Both the position numbers and the translations under genes were made by a program. A DNA stretch of 59,207 bases from Candidatus Eiseniibacteriota bacterium (GTDB lineage Bacteria > Eisenbacteria > RBG-16-71-46), in the NCBI GenBank assembly GCA_025357055.1, contig JANXPZ010000130.1, positions 1-59,207 of the forward strand. Direction: 5' to 3'. Numbering within the stretch: position 1 is the stretch's first letter; every line of letters begins with the position of its first letter. Positions 18,365 to 29,018 of the stretch are shown here, piece by piece. The notes beneath the pieces are model-generated. The model was given only the letters and a program-made list of their open reading frames with translations, made no database searches and was not told the DNA's origin.

Positions 18365-20112
18365 TGACCACCCATGCGGTGATCGAGCTGGTGGCCTTCC
18401 TGGCTGTGCTGCTGACGCTCGGGCCGCCGTTGGGCGGCTATGTCGCGCGAGTCCTCGATGGCCGTCCGACCTGGATGGGGCGGGTGCTCGGACCCTTCGA
18501 GCGCGTCGTCTACCGCCTCGCGGGCGTGCAACCGGAGGTCGAGTCCGGCTGGCGGCGCTACGCCCTGGGCATGCTGCTCCTCAACTTCGCCGGTCTGCTG
18601 TCGCTCTACGCGCTGCAGCGGCTCCAGGCGGTGCTGCCACTGAACCCGCAGCACCTGCCGGCGGTGTCGCCGTACCTCTCCTTCAACACCGCGGTGAGCT
18701 TCGCCACGAACACCAACTGGCAGAGCTACTCGGGCGAGACCACGCTGAGCTACCTGGTCCAGATGGCTGGACTCACCGTGCAGAACTTCCTCTCGGCCGC
18801 CAGCGGCATCGCGGTCCTGGCCGCGCTCATCCGCGGGCTGGCGCGGCACTCGGCCGGCACGATCGGCAACTTCTGGGTGGACCTCACGCGCGTGACGCTC
18901 TACGTGCTGCTGCCGCTCGCGGCCGTGCTCACGCTGGCGCTGGTCTCGCAGGGCGTGGTGCAGACGCTGGCGCCCACGCACGCGGTCGCGCTGGTGCAGC
19001 CGGTCACGGGCGCGGGCGGCGGCACCGTCACGGTGCAGCACATCGCAGTCGGTCCGGCGGCCGCGCAGGTCGCCATCAAGCAGCTCGGCACCAATGGCGG
19101 CGGCTTCTACAACACCAACTCGGCCCACCCGCTCGAGAACCCCACCCCGCTCTCGAACTTCCTCGAGCTGCTGGCCATCCTGCTCATCCCGGTGGCGCTG
19201 TGCTTCGCCTTCGGCGAGATGGTCGCCGACCGGCGCCAGGGCTGGGCGGTGTTCGCGGCCATGGGGCTGCTGTTCCTGCTGTTCGTGGTCACCTGCCTCG
19301 TGAGCGAGCAGGCCGGGAACCCGCGAATCGCCGCCCTGGGCGTGGACCTGCGCGCCGGCGCGCTGCAGCCGGGTGGGAACATGGAGGGCAAGGAGGCCCG
19401 CTTCGGCATCGCCGGCTCGGCCATCTGGGCGACCGCGACCACCGCGGCCTCGAACGGCTCGGTCAACGCCATGCACGATTCCTTCATGCCGCTCGGCGGC
19501 CTGGTCCCGATGCTGCTGATGCAGCTCGGCGAGGTGGTCTTCGGCGGCGTCGGCTCCGGGCTCTACGGCATGCTGATGTTCGTGATCGCGGCGGTCTTCA
19601 TCTCCGGCCTCATGGTCGGGCGCACGCCCGAGTACCTGGGCAAGAAGATCGGGGCCTTCGAGATGAAGATGGCCTCGCTGGTCATCCTGATCCCGCCGCT
19701 GACGGTAAAGATCGGCACTGCCATCGCGGTCAGCGCCGCCGCCGGCCGGGCCGGGGTGCTGAACCCCGGCGCCCACGGGTTCAGCGAGGTCCTCTACGCG
19801 TTCTCCTCGGTGGCCAACAACAACGGCAGCGCGTTCGCGGGACTGACCACGAACACGCCGTTCTACGATCTGGCGCTGGGGCTGGCCATGCTGGTCGGCC
19901 GGTACTGGCTCGCCGTGCCGACGCTGGCCATTGCCGGCTCGCTGGCCGCGAAGAAGAAGCTGCCGGCCGGCGCGGGCACGCTGCCCACCCACACTCCGCT
20001 GTTCGTCCTGCTCCTCGTGGCCACCGTCCTGGTGGTCGGCGCACTGGCCCTGTTCCCGGCCCTGGCGCTCGGTCCCATCGTCGAGCACCTGATGGTCGCG
20101 GGCGCGCGCTGA
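18364..20112 (+). CDS. kdpA: K+-transporting ATPase, potassium-channel subunit
   Basis: A 582-residue membrane protein with the four repeated pore loops of KdpA. Selectivity-filter segments are visible in [56 protein letters not shown] and [19 protein letters not shown]. It binds K+ on the outside and delivers it to the Kdp pump. Length is as usual for the family. It overlaps kdpF by 1 nt and is followed by kdpB 20 nt later. Confidence 0.97.
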   Translation: MTTHAVIELVAFLAVLLTLGPPLGGYVARVLDGRPTWMGRVLGPFERVVYRLAGVQPEVESGWRRYALGMLLLNFAGLLSLYALQRLQAVLPLNPQHLPAVSPYLSFNTAVSFATNTNWQSYSGETTLSYLVQMAGLTVQNFLSAASGIAVLAALIRGLARHSAGTIGNFWVDLTRVTLYVLLPLAAVLTLALVSQGVVQTLAPTHAVALVQPVTGAGGGTVTVQHIAVGPAAAQVAIKQLGTNGGGFYNTNSAHPLENPTPLSNFLELLAILLIPVALCFAFGEMVADRRQGWAVFAAMGLLFLLFVVTCLVSEQAGNPRIAALGVDLRAGALQPGGNMEGKEARFGIAGSAIWATATTAASNGSVNAMHDSFMPLGGLVPMLLMQLGEVVFGGVGSGLYGMLMFVIAAVFISGLMVGRTPEYLGKKIGAFEMKMASLVILIPPLTVKIGTAIAVSAAAGRAGVLNPGAHGFSEVLYAFSSVANNNGSAFAGLTTNTPFYDLALGLAMLVGRYWLAVPTLAIAGSLAAKKKLPAGAGTLPTHTPLFVLLLVATVLVVGALALFPALALGPIVEHLMVAGAR

Positions 20113-20132
20113 CGCGCAGGAGGATCGCAGCG

Positions 20133-22202
20133 ATGTCGAAGCCCAAGGCGCCGCCCCTGTTCGAGCCGCAGATCGTCCGCCGCGCGGCGCTCGATGCGTT
20201 CCGCAAGCTCGATCCGCGCGTCCAGTTCCGCAACCCGGTCATGTTCGTCGTGCTGGTGACCGCGCTCCTGACCACGGTGCTGGGCATCGAGGCGCTGCGC
20301 GGGCACGGCGAGGCCCCGGCGGGCTTCATCCTCGGCGTGTCGATGTGGCTGTGGTTCACGGTGCTGTTCGCCAACTTCGCCGAGGCCATGGCCGAGGGCC
20401 GCGGCAAGGCCCAGGCCGAGGCGCTGCGCAGGGCCCGGGGCGACGTCTTCGCCAAGAAGCTCGTGGACCCCGCCGAGCGCATGGGGTTCTGGGCCGTGCC
20501 CGCGTCCACCCTGCGCAAGGGCGACTTCGTGGTGGTCGCGGCGGGGGACGTCATCCCCTGCGACGCCGAGGTGATCGAGGGCGTGGCCTCGGTGGACGAG
20601 AGCGTCATCACCGGGGAGAGCGCGCCGGTCATCCGCGAGAGCGGCGGCGATCGCAGCGCGGTCACCGGCGGGACCCGCATCCTCTCCGACTGGCTCGTGC
20701 TGCGCGTCAGCGCCGACCCGGGCGAGACCTTCCTCGACCGCATGATCGGCCTGATCGAGGGCGCGAAGCGGCAGAAGACGCCGAACGAGGTCGCGCTCGC
20801 CATCCTGCTGGCCGCCCTGACGCTGATCTTCCTGGTGACGACCGCCACGTTGCTGCCGTTCTCGCTGTACAGCGTGCGCGTCGCCGGGTCGGGCACGCCG
20901 ATCACGGTGACGGCGCTGAGCGCGCTGCTGGTCTGCCTGATCCCGACCACCATCGGCGGCCTGCTCTCGGCCATCGGCATCGCCGGCATGGACCGGCTCA
21001 TCCGCGACAACGTCCTGGCGCTCTCGGGGCGCGCGGTCGAGGCGGCCGGCGACGTGGACGTGCTCCTGCTCGACAAGACCGGGACCATCACGCTCGGCAA
21101 CCGCCAGGCCACCGAGCTGGTCCCGGCCCCCGGCGTGAGCATCGAGCGGCTGGCGGACGCGGCGCAACTGGCCTCGCTCGCGGACGAGACGCCCGAGGGG
21201 CGCAGCATCGTCGTGCTCGCCAAGGAGCGTTACGGACTGCGCGAGCGCGACCTGCATGCGCTGGGCGCCGCCTTCATCCCGTTCAGCGCCCGCACCCGCA
21301 TGAGTGGTGTGAACCTGGACGGCCGCGCGGTGCGCAAGGGTGCCACGGATGCGATCGAGGGCTTCGTGAAGGAGCACGGCGGCGTGATGCCCGCCGCGGT
21401 CCGCGGTGCGGTGGACGCCATCGCGCGCGCCGGCTCGACGCCGCTGGTGGTGGCCGAGGACGGCGTCGTGCTGGGCGCGATCCAGCTGAAGGACGTGGTC
21501 AAGGGCGGCATCCGCGAGCGCTTCGCCGAACTGCGCCGGATGGGGATCAAGACCGTGATGATCACCGGTGACAACCCGCTCACGGCCGCCGCCATCGCCG
21601 CGGAGGCGGGCGTGGACGATTTCCTGGCCGAGGCCACGCCCGAGGCCAAGCTCGAGTTGATCCGCCAGCAGCAGGCGGGTGGGCGGCTGGTGGCGATGAC
21701 CGGCGACGGGACCAACGACGCGCCCGCGCTGGCGCAGGCCGACGTCGCGGTGGCCATGAACTCCGGCACGCAGGCCGCCAAGGAGGCCGGGAACATGGTG
21801 GACCTCGACTCGAACCCGACCAAGCTGATCGAGATCGTCGAGACCGGCAAGCAGTTGCTGATGACGCGCGGCGCGCTGACCACATTCAGCATCTCGAACG
21901 ACGTCGCCAAGTACTTCGCCATCGTCCCCGCGGCCTTCGTCGGCACCTATCCGGCGCTCGCGGCGCTCAACGTCATGCGCCTGGCGACGCCCAACAGCGC
22001 CATCCTCTCGGCGGTCATCTTCAACGCGCTGGTCATCATCGCGCTCGTCCCGCTGGCGCTGCGCGGCGTGCGCTACCGTCCGCTGGGCGCCGCGACGGTG
22101 CTTCGCAACCACCTGCTGATCTACGGCCTGGGCGGCCTGGTCGCCCCGTTCCTGGGGATCAAGGCCATCGACCTGGTCCTGGTCGCGCTCCGCCTCACCT
22201 AG
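20133..22202 (+). CDS. kdpB: K+-transporting P-type ATPase, catalytic subunit
   Basis: A 689-residue P-type ATPase that hydrolyses ATP to drive K+ uptake. Actuator motif [20 protein letters not shown], phosphorylation motif [13 protein letters not shown] (Asp near residue 314), the family-specific [14 protein letters not shown] before it, and hinge [17 protein letters not shown]. The ATG at 20133 follows a strong AGGAGG site. All catalytic residues are present. Confidence 0.97.
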   Translation: MSKPKAPPLFEPQIVRRAALDAFRKLDPRVQFRNPVMFVVLVTALLTTVLGIEALRGHGEAPAGFILGVSMWLWFTVLFANFAEAMAEGRGKAQAEALRRARGDVFAKKLVDPAERMGFWAVPASTLRKGDFVVVAAGDVIPCDAEVIEGVASVDESVITGESAPVIRESGGDRSAVTGGTRILSDWLVLRVSADPGETFLDRMIGLIEGAKRQKTPNEVALAILLAALTLIFLVTTATLLPFSLYSVRVAGSGTPITVTALSALLVCLIPTTIGGLLSAIGIAGMDRLIRDNVLALSGRAVEAAGDVDVLLLDKTGTITLGNRQATELVPAPGVSIERLADAAQLASLADETPEGRSIVVLAKERYGLRERDLHALGAAFIPFSARTRMSGVNLDGRAVRKGATDAIEGFVKEHGGVMPAAVRGAVDAIARAGSTPLVVAEDGVVLGAIQLKDVVKGGIRERFAELRRMGIKTVMITGDNPLTAAAIAAEAGVDDFLAEATPEAKLELIRQQQAGGRLVAMTGDGTNDAPALAQADVAVAMNSGTQAAKEAGNMVDLDSNPTKLIEIVETGKQLLMTRGALTTFSISNDVAKYFAIVPAAFVGTYPALAALNVMRLATPNSAILSAVIFNALVIIALVPLALRGVRYRPLGAATVLRNHLLIYGLGGLVAPFLGIKAIDLVLVALRLT

Positions 22203-22211
22203 AGGTCCGAC

Positions 22212-22802
22212 ATGCGTACCGAGTCCCGTCCCGCGCTCGTCCTGCTGCTGATCTTCACCGTGCTCACCGGAGGGGTCTACCCGCTCGTCCTGACCGGTGT
22301 GGCGAAGCTCGTCTTCCCGCGCCAGGCGGAGGGCAGCCTGATCGTGCACGACGGGCGCGCGGTCGGCTCGCGCCTGGTCGGTCAGCCGTTCTCGGCGCCG
22401 CGCTACTTCTGGGGGCGGCTATCGGCCACGACGCCGGTCCCGTTCGACGCCTCCGCCTCCTCCGGCTCGAACCTGGGGCCGCTCCACCCGGCGCTGTTCG
22501 ACGCGGCGCGGGCCCGCATCGCGGCGCTGCGGGCAGCCGACCCCACGGCGCGCGGGCCCGTGCCCGTGGACCTGGTCACCGCCTCGGGCAGCGGACTCGA
22601 TCCGCACGTCAGCCCGGCCGCGGCCGAGTACCAGGTGGCCCGCGTGGCCCGGGCGCGAGGCCTGTCCCCCGCGGAGGTCCGGGCGATCGTCAGCCGTCAC
22701 ACGGAGGGCCGCAGCTTCGGCCTCCTGGGCGAGCCGCGCGTGAACGTGCTCGAGACCAACCTGGCGCTGGACGACCTTGCCCGGCCGGGCGCGGCGCGCT
22801 GA
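22212..22802 (+). CDS. kdpC: K+-transporting ATPase subunit C
   Basis: A 196-residue protein with one N-terminal membrane span ([19 protein letters not shown]) and an extracytoplasmic domain. Family motifs are [36 protein letters not shown], and [19 protein letters not shown]. It completes the KdpFABC pump. Spaced 9 nt after kdpB with its own AGAGG site. Confidence 0.97.
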   Translation: MRTESRPALVLLLIFTVLTGGVYPLVLTGVAKLVFPRQAEGSLIVHDGRAVGSRLVGQPFSAPRYFWGRLSATTPVPFDASASSGSNLGPLHPALFDAARARIAALRAADPTARGPVPVDLVTASGSGLDPHVSPAAAEYQVARVARARGLSPAEVRAIVSRHTEGRSFGLLGEPRVNVLETNLALDDLARPGAAR

Positions 22803-22901
22803 ACGTCGCCGGTCCGGCCCGGCGGGGCGCTGTGCTAGGCTCGTGACACGCGGCACGGCGTGGGGGCCGGACCCCCGCCCGTCCCGCGCGGAAGGCCCCG
22901 C

Positions 22902-25634
22902 ATGAACGAGCAGCGTCCCGACCCCGATGAGCTCCTGCGCCGCATCCGCGAGCAGGAGGAGCGCGAGCGCCGCGCCAAGCTCAAGATCTTCTTCGGCGCC
23001 TCGGCCGGTGTCGGCAAGACCTACGCGATGCTGGTCGAGGCGCACGAACGCCGCCGCGCCGGAGTGGACGTCGCGGTGGGCCTGGTCGAGACCCACGGGC
23101 GCGCCGAGACTGCCGCGCTGCTCGAGGGGCTGGACGTCCTGCCTTCGCGCCCGGTCGAGTACCGTGGCGCCACGCTGCGCGAATTCGATCTGGACGCGGC
23201 GCTGGCCCGCCGTCCGGGCCTGCTGCTGCTGGACGAGCTGGCGCACACCAACGCGCCGGGCTCCCGGCACGCCAAGCGCTGGCTGGACGTCGAGGAGTTG
23301 CTCGCCGCGGGCATCGACGTCCACACGACCCTGAACGTCCAGCACGTCGAGAGCCTCTACGACGTGGTCGCCCAGATCACCGGCGTGGCGGTGCGGGAGC
23401 TCGTGCCCGATTCGATCCTCGAGCGCGCGGACGAGATCGAGCTGGTGGACCTGCCGCCCGACGATCTGCTCCAGCGCCTGCGCGAGGGGCGCGTCTACAT
23501 CCCCGAGCAGGCCGCGCGCGCGGCGGAGCACTTCTTCAAGAAGGGGAACCTGATCGCGCTGCGGGAGCTGGCCCTGCGCGTGACCGCCCAGCGTGTGGAC
23601 CAGCAGATGGAGTCCTACCGCCGCGAGCACGCCATTCGCGACACGTGGGCCGTGGGCGGGCGCATCCTGGTGGGCCTGGGGGAGCCGAGGGCGGGCTTGC
23701 GCCTGATCCGCGCGGCCAGCCGGATGGCGGCGCGGCTGCAGGCCGAATGGCTGGTGGTGCACGTCGAGACCCCGGGCGAGTTCGCGCCCTCGGGCGCCGC
23801 GCGCGACCACCTCGTGGACCTGATGGGCTACGCCGAGGAGTTGGGCGCCGAGACCGCGATGCTCACCGGCACGCGCGTCACCGATCAGATGCTCGCCTAC
23901 GCCCGGGAGCGGAACGTCTCGCGCATCATCGTGGGCAAGCCGTCGCGCGCGCGCTGGCTCCGGCTCCTGCGCGGCTCGCTGGTGGAGGCGCTGCTGTCCG
24001 GCAGCGGCGGGATCGACGTCTTCGTCATGAGCGGCGAGCGCGCGGAGGACGAGAGGCCGGCCGGCCCCGCGCCCGCGCGGGCGCCCTCGCTTCACGCCTC
24101 GGGCTACGCGCAGAGCCTGCTGGCCGTCGCGCTCTGCACGGGCATCGCCTGGATCGTGCACCTGCGGCTGCCCCCGGCCAACCTGCCGATGATCTACCTG
24201 CTCGGCATCATGGCGGTGGCGATGCGCCTGGGCCGCGGCCCGGCCGTGCTGGCCTCGGTGCTGAGCGTGGCCGCCTTCGACTTCTTCTTCGTGCCGCCGA
24301 TCCTGGCGATGCACGTCTCGGACACGAAGTACCTGCTGACCTTCGCCGGCATGCTGGTCGTGGGGCTGGTCATCAGCACCATGGCGTCGCGCCTGCGCCA
24401 GCAGGCGGACTCGGCCCGGGAGCGCGAGCACCGGACCGCGGCGCTCTACATGCTCAGCCGCGAGTTGTCGGGCCTGCGCGGGACGCGGGAGCTGCTGCGC
24501 GCAGCGCTGCGGCGGGTGGCGGACGTGCTGGGATGCCGCGGCGTGATCCTCCTGCCCGACGACTCGGGCGCGCTCGCGGTCTCCGCGGGCGAGGCGTCGG
24601 TGCTGGGCGAGGCCGGCCACGACCAGGGCGTGGCCCAGTGGGTCCTCGACCACGCACAGCCCGCGGGAGCGGGCACGTCCACGCTGCCGGCGGCGGGCGC
24701 CCTGTTCCTGCCCCTGCTCGGGGCGAGCCAGACCGTGGGCGTGCTCGGTCTGGTGCCGGGCGATCCGGGGCGCGCGCTGACCCGTGACCGCCTCCGGCTG
24801 GCCGAGACCTTCGCCTCGCAGGTGGCGCTCAGCCTCGAGCGCGCGCAACTCGCCGAGCAGGCCGAGCGCACGCACGTGCTGGTCGAGTCCGAGCGCACGC
24901 GCAGCCTGCTCCTGAGCAGCGTCTCGCACGACCTGCGCACGCCGCTCTCGGTCATCACCGGTGCGACCAGCAGCCTGCTGGCCGACGGCGCGCCGTTGTC
25001 CGCACCGCTGCGCCGGGAGCTGGTGGAGACCATCGCCGAGGAGGCCCAGCGCCTGAACCGGCTGGTCGGCAACCTGCTCGACATGACGCGGCTCGAGTCG
25101 GGCGCGATGCCGGTGCGGTGGGAGTGGCACTCGCTCGAAGAGGTCGTGGGCTCCGCCCTGGGGCGGCTCGAGTCGCGCCTGCGGGGCCGGGAAGTGGTCG
25201 TGCGACTGGCGCCGGGCCTGCCGCTGGTCCAGCTCGACGACGTCCTGATCGAGCAGGTGCTCTTCAACCTGGTCGAGAACGCGCTCAAGTACACTCCAGC
25301 CGGCAGCCCGATCGAGATCGGCGCGGCGCTCGGTGATGGAGCGCTGCGCATCGAGGTGGCCGACCGTGGCCCGGGGCTGCCGCCGGGGCAGGAGGAGAGT
25401 GTGTTCGAGAAGTTCTACCGGGGCCGGCGCGAGGGGGACCCGAGCGGCGTGGGCCTGGGCCTGAGCATCTGCCGCGGCATCATCGAGGCGCACGGGGGCA
25501 CCATCTCGGCGGAGGGCCGTGAGGGCGGTGGGGCGTTGTTCCGGGTGATGTTGCCGCAGCGGGAACAACCGCCGACCGTGGTGCCGGAGAAGGAGCCCGG
25601 CCCGGGCGCCGTCGCGGGCCAGGAGCCGTCGTGA
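22902..25634 (+). CDS. kdpD: Osmosensitive K+ channel histidine kinase
   Basis: A 910-residue full-length sensor kinase controlling kdp expression. Order: N-terminal KdpD domain with P-loop FGASAGVGKTYAML; a USP-like domain (ILVGLGEPRAG to IIVGKPSRARW); DUF4118 membrane helices around residues 405-500; a GAF-like region; HisKA with SSVSHDLRTPLS (phospho-His near residue 676); HATPase_c (LVENALKY, ADRGPGLPPG, GVGLGLSI). The ATG at 22902 follows GGAAGG. It lies 99 nt after kdpC and its end overlaps kdpE by 4 nt. This is the two-domain-input type found in most bacteria, not the short N-terminal-only form. Confidence 0.96.
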   Translation: MNEQRPDPDELLRRIREQEERERRAKLKIFFGASAGVGKTYAMLVEAHERRRAGVDVAVGLVETHGRAETAALLEGLDVLPSRPVEYRGATLREFDLDAALARRPGLLLLDELAHTNAPGSRHAKRWLDVEELLAAGIDVHTTLNVQHVESLYDVVAQITGVAVRELVPDSILERADEIELVDLPPDDLLQRLREGRVYIPEQAARAAEHFFKKGNLIALRELALRVTAQRVDQQMESYRREHAIRDTWAVGGRILVGLGEPRAGLRLIRAASRMAARLQAEWLVVHVETPGEFAPSGAARDHLVDLMGYAEELGAETAMLTGTRVTDQMLAYARERNVSRIIVGKPSRARWLRLLRGSLVEALLSGSGGIDVFVMSGERAEDERPAGPAPARAPSLHASGYAQSLLAVALCTGIAWIVHLRLPPANLPMIYLLGIMAVAMRLGRGPAVLASVLSVAAFDFFFVPPILAMHVSDTKYLLTFAGMLVVGLVISTMASRLRQQADSAREREHRTAALYMLSRELSGLRGTRELLRAALRRVADVLGCRGVILLPDDSGALAVSAGEASVLGEAGHDQGVAQWVLDHAQPAGAGTSTLPAAGALFLPLLGASQTVGVLGLVPGDPGRALTRDRLRLAETFASQVALSLERAQLAEQAERTHVLVESERTRSLLLSSVSHDLRTPLSVITGATSSLLADGAPLSAPLRRELVETIAEEAQRLNRLVGNLLDMTRLESGAMPVRWEWHSLEEVVGSALGRLESRLRGREVVVRLAPGLPLVQLDDVLIEQVLFNLVENALKYTPAGSPIEIGAALGDGALRIEVADRGPGLPPGQEESVFEKFYRGRREGDPSGVGLGLSICRGIIEAHGGTISAEGREGGGALFRVMLPQREQPPTVVPEKEPGPGAVAGQEPS

Positions 25635-26347
25635 CCGACTCCGAGCCGAAGGAGGGGCTGGCCCCGCTGGTCCTGGTCGTCGAAGACGAGGTCTCCATGG
25701 TGCGCCTGCTCAAGGCGGCGCTCGGCAGCCAGGGTTTTCGCGTGGTCGAGGCCTCGAGCGGCCAGGAGGCGCTGCGCCAGGCGGCCACGCGCTCCCCCGA
25801 CCTGGTCGTGCTCGATCTCGGCCTGCCCGACCTGGACGGGCTCGAGGTCACGCGCCGGCTGCGCGAGTGGTCCGCCGTGCCTATCATCGTGGTCTCGGCG
25901 CGCGGCCAGGAGGGCGACAAGATCAAGGCCCTCGACGCGGGCGCGGACGACTACGTCACCAAGCCCTTCGCGGTCGGTGAGCTGTTGGCGCGCATGCGGG
26001 TCGCGCTGCGGCACGCGGCCCGGACCGCGCAGGAGCCGGGCGACACCGAGATGACGGTGGGCGGACTGCGGGTGGACCGGCTGCGCCGGCAGGTGTTCGT
26101 GGACGAGGCCGAGGTCCGACTGACGCCGATCGAGTACCGGTTGCTCTCGGCGCTCGCCCAGTATCCCGGCCGGGTGCTGACCCACGAGCACCTGCTGCGA
26201 CAGGTCTGGGGACCGGGCTACACGCAGCAGCGCCACTATCTGCGCGTCTACATGGCGCAGTTGCGGCACAAGCTCGAGCCAGACCCGTCGCGGCCACGCT
26301 ACCTGCTGACCGAGCCCGGGGTCGGCTACCGCCTGCGCGATTCCTGA
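25631..26347 (+). CDS. kdpE: Response regulator KdpE
   Basis: A 238-residue OmpR/PhoB-family regulator. The receiver domain has the phospho-acceptor Asp in VVLDLGLPDLDG (near residue 62), Thr/Ser and Lys in VVSARGQ and YVTKPF. The C-terminal winged helix ends with QQRHYLRVYMAQLRHKLE and PGVGYRLRD. GTG start overlapping kdpD by 4 nt (GTGA). Likely target: the CTTGATG direct repeat at 18089-18106 upstream of kdp. Confidence 0.96.
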   Translation: MTDSEPKEGLAPLVLVVEDEVSMVRLLKAALGSQGFRVVEASSGQEALRQAATRSPDLVVLDLGLPDLDGLEVTRRLREWSAVPIIVVSARGQEGDKIKALDAGADDYVTKPFAVGELLARMRVALRHAARTAQEPGDTEMTVGGLRVDRLRRQVFVDEAEVRLTPIEYRLLSALAQYPGRVLTHEHLLRQVWGPGYTQQRHYLRVYMAQLRHKLEPDPSRPRYLLTEPGVGYRLRDS

Positions 26348-26358
26348 GGGGCCGCAGC

Positions 26359-26377
26359 CCGGCCGGTGTCCGGCCGG
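26359..26377 (+). terminator. Terminator-like hairpin after kdpE
   Basis: CCGGCCGG, a 3-nt loop (TGT), then CCGGCCGG: an 8-bp GC stem starting 11 nt after the kdpE stop. No T-tract. Confidence 0.4.
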
Positions 26378-26551
26378 ACCGTCGACTTTGGTAGCATCGC
26401 GGCCGTTCTGCAGGTAGGATGCCGCTGAACTGCCACGCGCCGGAACCAGGACCTCTCGTCGGGGCGCGTACGGAATGCGACCATCGCCACCGAAGCCCCT
26501 CCGGCCCCGGTGCGCACACATGAAGAGCATGTGATCACAGGGAGGAACCCG

Positions 26552-28651
26552 ATGAGTGACCTTTCCTACGGACGGGACAGGCTCGGCGATGCGGAGGCGT
26601 CCACTCGCCTCGAGTGGCTGGTGACCAACGGCATCGGAGGCTTCGCCTCGGGCACGGTGAGCGGGGCCCTGACCCGGCGCTACCACGGTCTGCTCGTCGC
26701 GTCGCTCAAGCCGCCGGTCGGCCGCACCCTGTTGCTCGCCAAGCTGGCCGAGAGCCTCGATGTGGGCGGGGCCTGGGTGGACCTCGACGAGAACCGCTGG
26801 GCGAGCGGGACCACCTCGCCCTCCGGCAACCTGCACCTCGAGTCCTTCCGGCTCGACGAGACCGTGCCGGTGTGGACCTGGGCCATCGGGGATACGCGCC
26901 TCGAGAAGCGCGTCTGGATGGAGCACGGCGAGAACACGACCTTCATCGAGTACCGCCTGGCCTCGGCCAGCGCTCCGGCGCGGCTCTACCTGCGGGCCCT
27001 GGTCAACCACCGCGACGCCCATGAGACCAACTCGAACGGCGCCTGGACCGCGCGCGTCGAGCCTTCCGCGGGCGGGGTCTGCATCGAGGCCTGGGACGGC
27101 GCCACGCCGTTGTGGCTGTTCGCCCCCGGGGCCGAGGTGCGGCCGGTGAACGACTGGTACCGCGGCTTCCAGCTCTCGCTCGAGGCCGAGCGCGGGCTCG
27201 ATTGCGTCGAGGACCACCTGTGCGCGGCCGAGATCATCGCCACGCTCAATCCGGGCGAGGCCATCGTGATCACGGCCAGCACGCGCCGCAGCGCCGGCCG
27301 CGACGCCGGCACGCCGCTGGCGCGGGCCTTCTCGCTGCAGCGGCGGCGCGCACACGAGAAGAGCCTGCTCGACGCCTGGCGCAAGGCGCAGCCGAAGGCC
27401 TCGCGCACCGCGCCCGAGTGGGTGCGACGGCTGGTGCTGGCCGCCGACCAGTTCGTGGTCGAGCGCGCCATCCCGGGCGAACCGCAGGGCCGCAGCATCA
27501 TCGCCGGGTATCCGTGGTTCAGCGACTGGGGGCGCGACACCATGATCGCGCTGCCCGGCCTGGCGCTGGCGACCGGGCGGCCGGAGCTGGCGCGCACCAT
27601 CCTCTCCACCTTCGCGCGCTTCGTGGACCAGGGGATGCTGCCCAACTACTTCCCCGACCAGGGCGAGCCGCCCACCTACAACACCGTGGACGCGGCACTC
27701 TGGTTCTTCCAGGCGGTGCGCTCGTACGTCGAGACCACCGGGGACCTCAAGTTCCTGACCGAGGTCTACCCCACGCTCGAGGACATCGGCGCCTGGTACG
27801 AGCGCGGCACGCGCTACGGCATCCACATGGACACGGCGGACAGCCTCATCGCCGCGGGCGACGACGGGGTGCAGCTCACCTGGATGGACGCCAAGGTGGA
27901 CGACTGGGTGGTCACGCCGCGCCGGGGCAAGCCGGTGGAGGTGAACGCGCTCTGGTACAACGCGCTCGCTGCCATGGTGATGTTCGCGAACCGGCTCAAG
28001 CTGCCGGCCGACGCGCACGAGCGGCGCATGCGTGAGATCGAGATGTCGTTCCAGCGCTTCTGGAACCCCGAGACCGGCTGCCTCTTCGACGTGCTCGACG
28101 GCCCCGAGGGGAACGACCCGGCGATCCGCCCCAACCAGTTGCTCGCCGTCTCGCTGCCGGCCAGCCCGCTCACGCACGAGCAGCAGCGCGCGGTGCTCGA
28201 GACCTGCGGAACGCAGCTGCTGACCTCGCACGGGCTGCGCAGCCTGGCGCCCGGCGATTCGCGCTTCCACGGCGTCTACACCGGGGACCGGCGCCAGCGG
28301 GATGGCGCCTATCATCAGGGCACGGTCTGGACCTGGCTGCTGCCGCACTTCGCGCTGGCGCACGCCCGCGTGCACGGGCGGAAGGAGGAGGCCCTCGCGT
28401 TCCTCGAGCCGCTGGGAGAGCTGATCGGAGCCTGCGGCGTGGGCTCGTTGCCCGAGATCGCCGACGGCGCGGCGCCGTTCACGCCGCGCGGCTGCATCGC
28501 GCAGGCCTGGTCGGTGGGAGAGACGCTGCGCGCGTGGCACGCGCTCACGGTGGCCCGCCCGGTGACGGCGAAGACCGCCCGGACCCCGGCCCGCGCGAAG
28601 TCGCGCGCCCGGACGACGACGCGACCCAGGGCGCTGGCGCGCTCCCGGTAG
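26552..28651 (+). CDS. Glycogen-debranching-type enzyme (amylo-alpha-1,6-glucosidase, GH133-like)
   Basis: A 699-residue two-domain enzyme. The N-terminal beta-sandwich (GDE_N) starts with EWLVTNGIGGFASGTVSGAL and RRYHGLLVASLKPP. The C-terminal (alpha/alpha)6 barrel has PWFSDWGRDTMIALPGLAL, DAALWFFQAVRSYV, TWMDAKVDDWVVTPR, PVEVNALWYNAL, and YHQGTVWTWLLPHF, which contain the acidic and aromatic residues of the family. It would remove alpha-1,6 branches of glycogen in the cytoplasm. The ATG at 26552 follows GGAGG. The C-terminal ~30 residues are Arg/Thr/Ala-rich and not conserved. No other glycogen genes are adjacent. Confidence 0.92.
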   Translation: MSDLSYGRDRLGDAEASTRLEWLVTNGIGGFASGTVSGALTRRYHGLLVASLKPPVGRTLLLAKLAESLDVGGAWVDLDENRWASGTTSPSGNLHLESFRLDETVPVWTWAIGDTRLEKRVWMEHGENTTFIEYRLASASAPARLYLRALVNHRDAHETNSNGAWTARVEPSAGGVCIEAWDGATPLWLFAPGAEVRPVNDWYRGFQLSLEAERGLDCVEDHLCAAEIIATLNPGEAIVITASTRRSAGRDAGTPLARAFSLQRRRAHEKSLLDAWRKAQPKASRTAPEWVRRLVLAADQFVVERAIPGEPQGRSIIAGYPWFSDWGRDTMIALPGLALATGRPELARTILSTFARFVDQGMLPNYFPDQGEPPTYNTVDAALWFFQAVRSYVETTGDLKFLTEVYPTLEDIGAWYERGTRYGIHMDTADSLIAAGDDGVQLTWMDAKVDDWVVTPRRGKPVEVNALWYNALAAMVMFANRLKLPADAHERRMREIEMSFQRFWNPETGCLFDVLDGPEGNDPAIRPNQLLAVSLPASPLTHEQQRAVLETCGTQLLTSHGLRSLAPGDSRFHGVYTGDRRQRDGAYHQGTVWTWLLPHFALAHARVHGRKEEALAFLEPLGELIGACGVGSLPEIADGAAPFTPRGCIAQAWSVGETLRAWHALTVARPVTAKTARTPARAKSRARTTTRPRALARSR

Positions 28652-29018
28652 GGTCGCGTCGCGCGAACGCGGAACAAGGCGGGCCGGTCGGGCACCGCGG
28701 CGGCGAAGCCGCCGAGGTCAGGGCCGGCCCGCTTCGCCTTCGGGCGCGCGGGCATCGCGCCGGGTCGGTACGTTCCCATCGTGGTCCGGCAAGGGGTAGC
28801 CGGTGATGGTGGTGGGCGAGCGCATGGTGCCTCTGCTCGCCCACCACCATCACTGGCTACCCCACGACCTCGGCACCTCTTCAGCACCGCCACCTCGGCA
28901 CTATTCCCTCGGCACCGCTTTCTGCGGGTTGCCGGATGCCCGGGCGCGTGTTAGTGGTCCGTGACGTGTCTGGATCCCTTCGCATCTGTCGCACCGCGCC
29001 TCTGATCCGGGTCCCGGG
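28652..29018. other. Hairpin-rich intergenic region
   Basis: 367 bp between two rightward genes. A 7-bp hairpin with a GAA loop (CGGCGGC/GCCGCCG, 28698-28714) sits inside a longer imperfect palindrome (about 28679-28732) and may end the debranching-enzyme transcript. The long hairpin at 28793-28863 follows. Three copies of CTCGGCAC occur between 28868 and 28917. A weak promoter for the next operon may be TTGCCG, 16-17 nt, TTAGTG/TAGTGG near 28929-28957. No gene seen. Confidence 0.5.
28793..28863 (+). repeat. Long hairpin H1 with conserved-type loop
   Basis: Arms 28793-28821 and 28835-28863 (29 bp each) pair with a single G-T mismatch. The loop is GCATGGTGCCTCT (28822-28834), closed by GAGC/GCTC. 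The stem sequence is unrelated to those of the hairpins at 41240-41307 and 41359-41432, but the loop and closing tetranucleotide match theirs. No T-tract follows. It could stop transcription, but its length and loop conservation suggest a repeat element. Confidence 0.85.
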